Of a stretch of DNA of 6,993 bases, positions 5,772 to 6,993 are shown one piece after another. The position numbers were made by a program, and so were the translations under genes. The stretch is taken from contig SVDR01000092.1 in assembly GCA_015057755.1 (NCBI GenBank), positions 1-6,993 on the forward strand. Direction: 5' to 3'. The DNA comes from Lachnoclostridium sp. (lineage in GTDB: Bacteria; Bacillota_A; Clostridia; Lachnospirales; Lachnospiraceae). Each line of letters starts with the position of its first letter. The stretch's first letter is position 1. The notes under the pieces are model-generated. The model had not been told where the DNA came from. It worked only from the letters and a program-made list of their open reading frames with translations, and searched no databases.

Positions 5772-6968
5772 ATGGCAGTTCTTAAACCACAGGATGAGCA
5801 CTACACAAAAGCTCAGGATATTTGTACACATTTGGGCGATGAGTACGCACAGTTTATGGGTGCGATCGTACCGCCGATTTTCCAGAACTCTCTGTTCGTA
5901 AAACCGACACCGAAGAATGGTATTCCGGACAGTGGATTCGTATACAGCCGTGTTTCCAACCCGACGATGGACATTGCAGAGCGCAAGATCGCAGCACTGG
6001 AAGGTGCAGAGGCAGCAGCCGTTTTCTCTTCCGGTATGGGTGCGATTTCCGCAGCGATCATGCATTTCGTAAAGAAGGACTGTCACATTGTGGCTCCGCA
6101 TACCATTTACGGTCCGACACGTACTTTCATTACAAAGTATCTTGCTGAGAAATTTGGTGTGACACATACATTTGTACACGGTGTAGATCCGGAAGAGTTC
6201 AGAAAAGCGATCCGTCCGGAGACAACTCTCATTTATTTAGAGAGCCCATCCAGCTTAACTCTTTATATGCAGGATATCGAGGAAGTTGCAAAGATTGCAA
6301 AAGAGCACGGTATTGGCACCGTGATCGATAATACATATGCAACACCGCTTCACCAGAATCCGTACAAATACGGCATCGATCTGATCTGCCACACCGCTTC
6401 CAAATATATGGGCGGCCACAGCGATATCATCGCCGGTGTAGTTGCAGGTTCTAAGGAAAACATCGAGCAGATTGCTTGCAACGAGAGAGAACTTATGGGT
6501 GCATGTATGGATCCGCATCAGGCATGGCTTCTGATCCGCGGTCTTCGTACTATGCCGGTTCGTGTGAAAGCGCATGGCGAGAGCGGCCTGAAGGTTGCAA
6601 AATGGTTAGAGCAGCATCCGTGTGTAAAACAGGTATTCTATCCGGGTCTTGACAGTCATCCGCAGAAAGAACTGGTTGACAAATACTTAAAAGGCAAGAC
6701 AAACGGTCTGATGGCATTTGTTTATGACGGAACTGCAGCGCAGGCGACAGAGTTCGTTTATTCTCTGAAGATGTTCCAGTTTGGCGTAAGCTGGGGCGGT
6801 TTCGAGAGCCTTTGCGTAATGCCGACCGTAGGTATGAGCGAGGAAGAGGCAGCAGCACAGGATGTTCCGACAAACCTGATCCGTCTCCATGTTGGTCTTG
6901 AGGATGTGGATACTCTGATCGCTGATTTAGAGCAGGCATTCGAGGCAAGCAAGAAGATTACAGAATAA
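5772..6968 (+). CDS. Cystathionine beta-lyase-like PLP enzyme (Cys/Met metabolism family)
   Basis: This 398-aa cytosolic enzyme belongs to the fold-type I trans-sulfuration family. Motifs, numbered from ATG 5772, are YSR (58-60; Y58 and R60 contact PLP phosphate of the partner subunit), SSGMGA (86-91), Y113 stacking on PLP in IYGPT, D186 in VIDNTYATP, Schiff-base lysine K211 in HTASKYMGGHSD, SWGGFESL (340-347) and NLIRLHVGLEDVD (368-380) with R371 for the substrate carboxylate. The SWGG block, YGP in place of the YGC of classical methionine gamma-lyases, and the C-terminal IRLHxGLEDVDxLIADL stretch resemble E. coli MetC, favouring beta-elimination from cystathionine or cysteine (pyruvate, ammonia, and homocysteine or sulfide). 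Cystathionine gamma-lyase or methionine gamma-lyase activity is not excluded. It has its own promoter behind the desulfidase terminator. That location beside a cysteine desulfidase suggests a sulfur amino acid degradation role. Confidence 0.9.
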   Translation: MAVLKPQDEHYTKAQDICTHLGDEYAQFMGAIVPPIFQNSLFVKPTPKNGIPDSGFVYSRVSNPTMDIAERKIAALEGAEAAAVFSSGMGAISAAIMHFVKKDCHIVAPHTIYGPTRTFITKYLAEKFGVTHTFVHGVDPEEFRKAIRPETTLIYLESPSSLTLYMQDIEEVAKIAKEHGIGTVIDNTYATPLHQNPYKYGIDLICHTASKYMGGHSDIIAGVVAGSKENIEQIACNERELMGACMDPHQAWLLIRGLRTMPVRVKAHGESGLKVAKWLEQHPCVKQVFYPGLDSHPQKELVDKYLKGKTNGLMAFVYDGTAAQATEFVYSLKMFQFGVSWGGFESLCVMPTVGMSEEEAAAQDVPTNLIRLHVGLEDVDTLIADLEQAFEASKKITE

Positions 6969-6993
6969 GCGAAATGTGCATGTAGACAAAGGA
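6969..6993 (+). other. Short 3' end, possible ribosome binding site of the next gene
   Basis: Only 25 nt follow the lyase stop. They contain no terminator hairpin and end in AAAGGA, which resembles a Shine-Dalgarno sequence, so a same-strand gene may start just past the window. Confidence 0.3.

Noticed and set aside
6550..6948. 132-codon minus-strand ORF inside the PLP lyase
   Set aside because: Shadow of the lyase frame, Arg/Pro/Ser-rich and without family features.

Overview
The window looks like chromosomal DNA from an anaerobic Clostridia-type Firmicute, most likely a Lachnospiraceae-like gut bacterium. This is inferred from the AGGAGG-type ribosome binding sites, very AT-rich intergenic regions flanking moderate-GC genes, an oxygen-sensitive type of Fe-S cysteine desulfidase, and an Old Yellow Enzyme-type reductase with an Fe-S-like cysteine cluster. 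No marker gene fixes the species. There are no tRNAs, rRNAs, CRISPR arrays, insertion sequences or phage genes.

Layout: (1) 1-796, minus strand, the first 265 codons of a branched-chain amino acid aminotransferase (ilvE), cut by the left window edge. (2) 797-1035, a divergent intergenic region with a good sigma-A promoter for ilvE, a palindromic leader and a small leucine-rich upstream ORF. It also holds a weaker extended -10 promoter facing right. (3) 1036-3332, plus strand, a tightly coupled two-gene operon: an OYE-family flavin oxidoreductase with a C-terminal Cys cluster, followed 5 nt later by a 12-TM MFS transporter. (4) 3329-4225, minus strand, a LysR-family regulator that converges on the MFS gene and shares 4 bp with it at the stop codons. 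(5) 4226-4385, an AT-rich, repeat-rich divergent control region. (6) 4386-5669, plus strand, an L-cysteine desulfidase (CyuA/CdsB/YhaM, UPF0597 family), followed by a clear intrinsic terminator. (7) 5772-6968, plus strand, a cystathionine beta-lyase-like PLP enzyme with its own extended -10 promoter. The last 25 bases end in a Shine-Dalgarno-like AAAGGA, so another gene may begin just outside the window.

How the genes fit together: the right half is a sulfur amino acid catabolism segment. A PLP-independent Fe-S cysteine desulfidase and a PLP-dependent beta-lyase would both yield pyruvate, ammonia and a sulfur product (H2S or a thiol). The divergent LysR regulator is the natural candidate to control the desulfidase. 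The OYE-MFS pair looks like an import-and-reduce or reduce-and-export module for an unidentified small alpha,beta-unsaturated compound. The ilvE gene handles the final transamination of Leu/Ile/Val.

I see no clear new multi-gene system. The items most worth checking are the single-domain OYE with its unusual Cys spacing paired to a transporter, the LysR/desulfidase control region, and the leucine-rich upstream ORF and palindromes in the ilvE leader.
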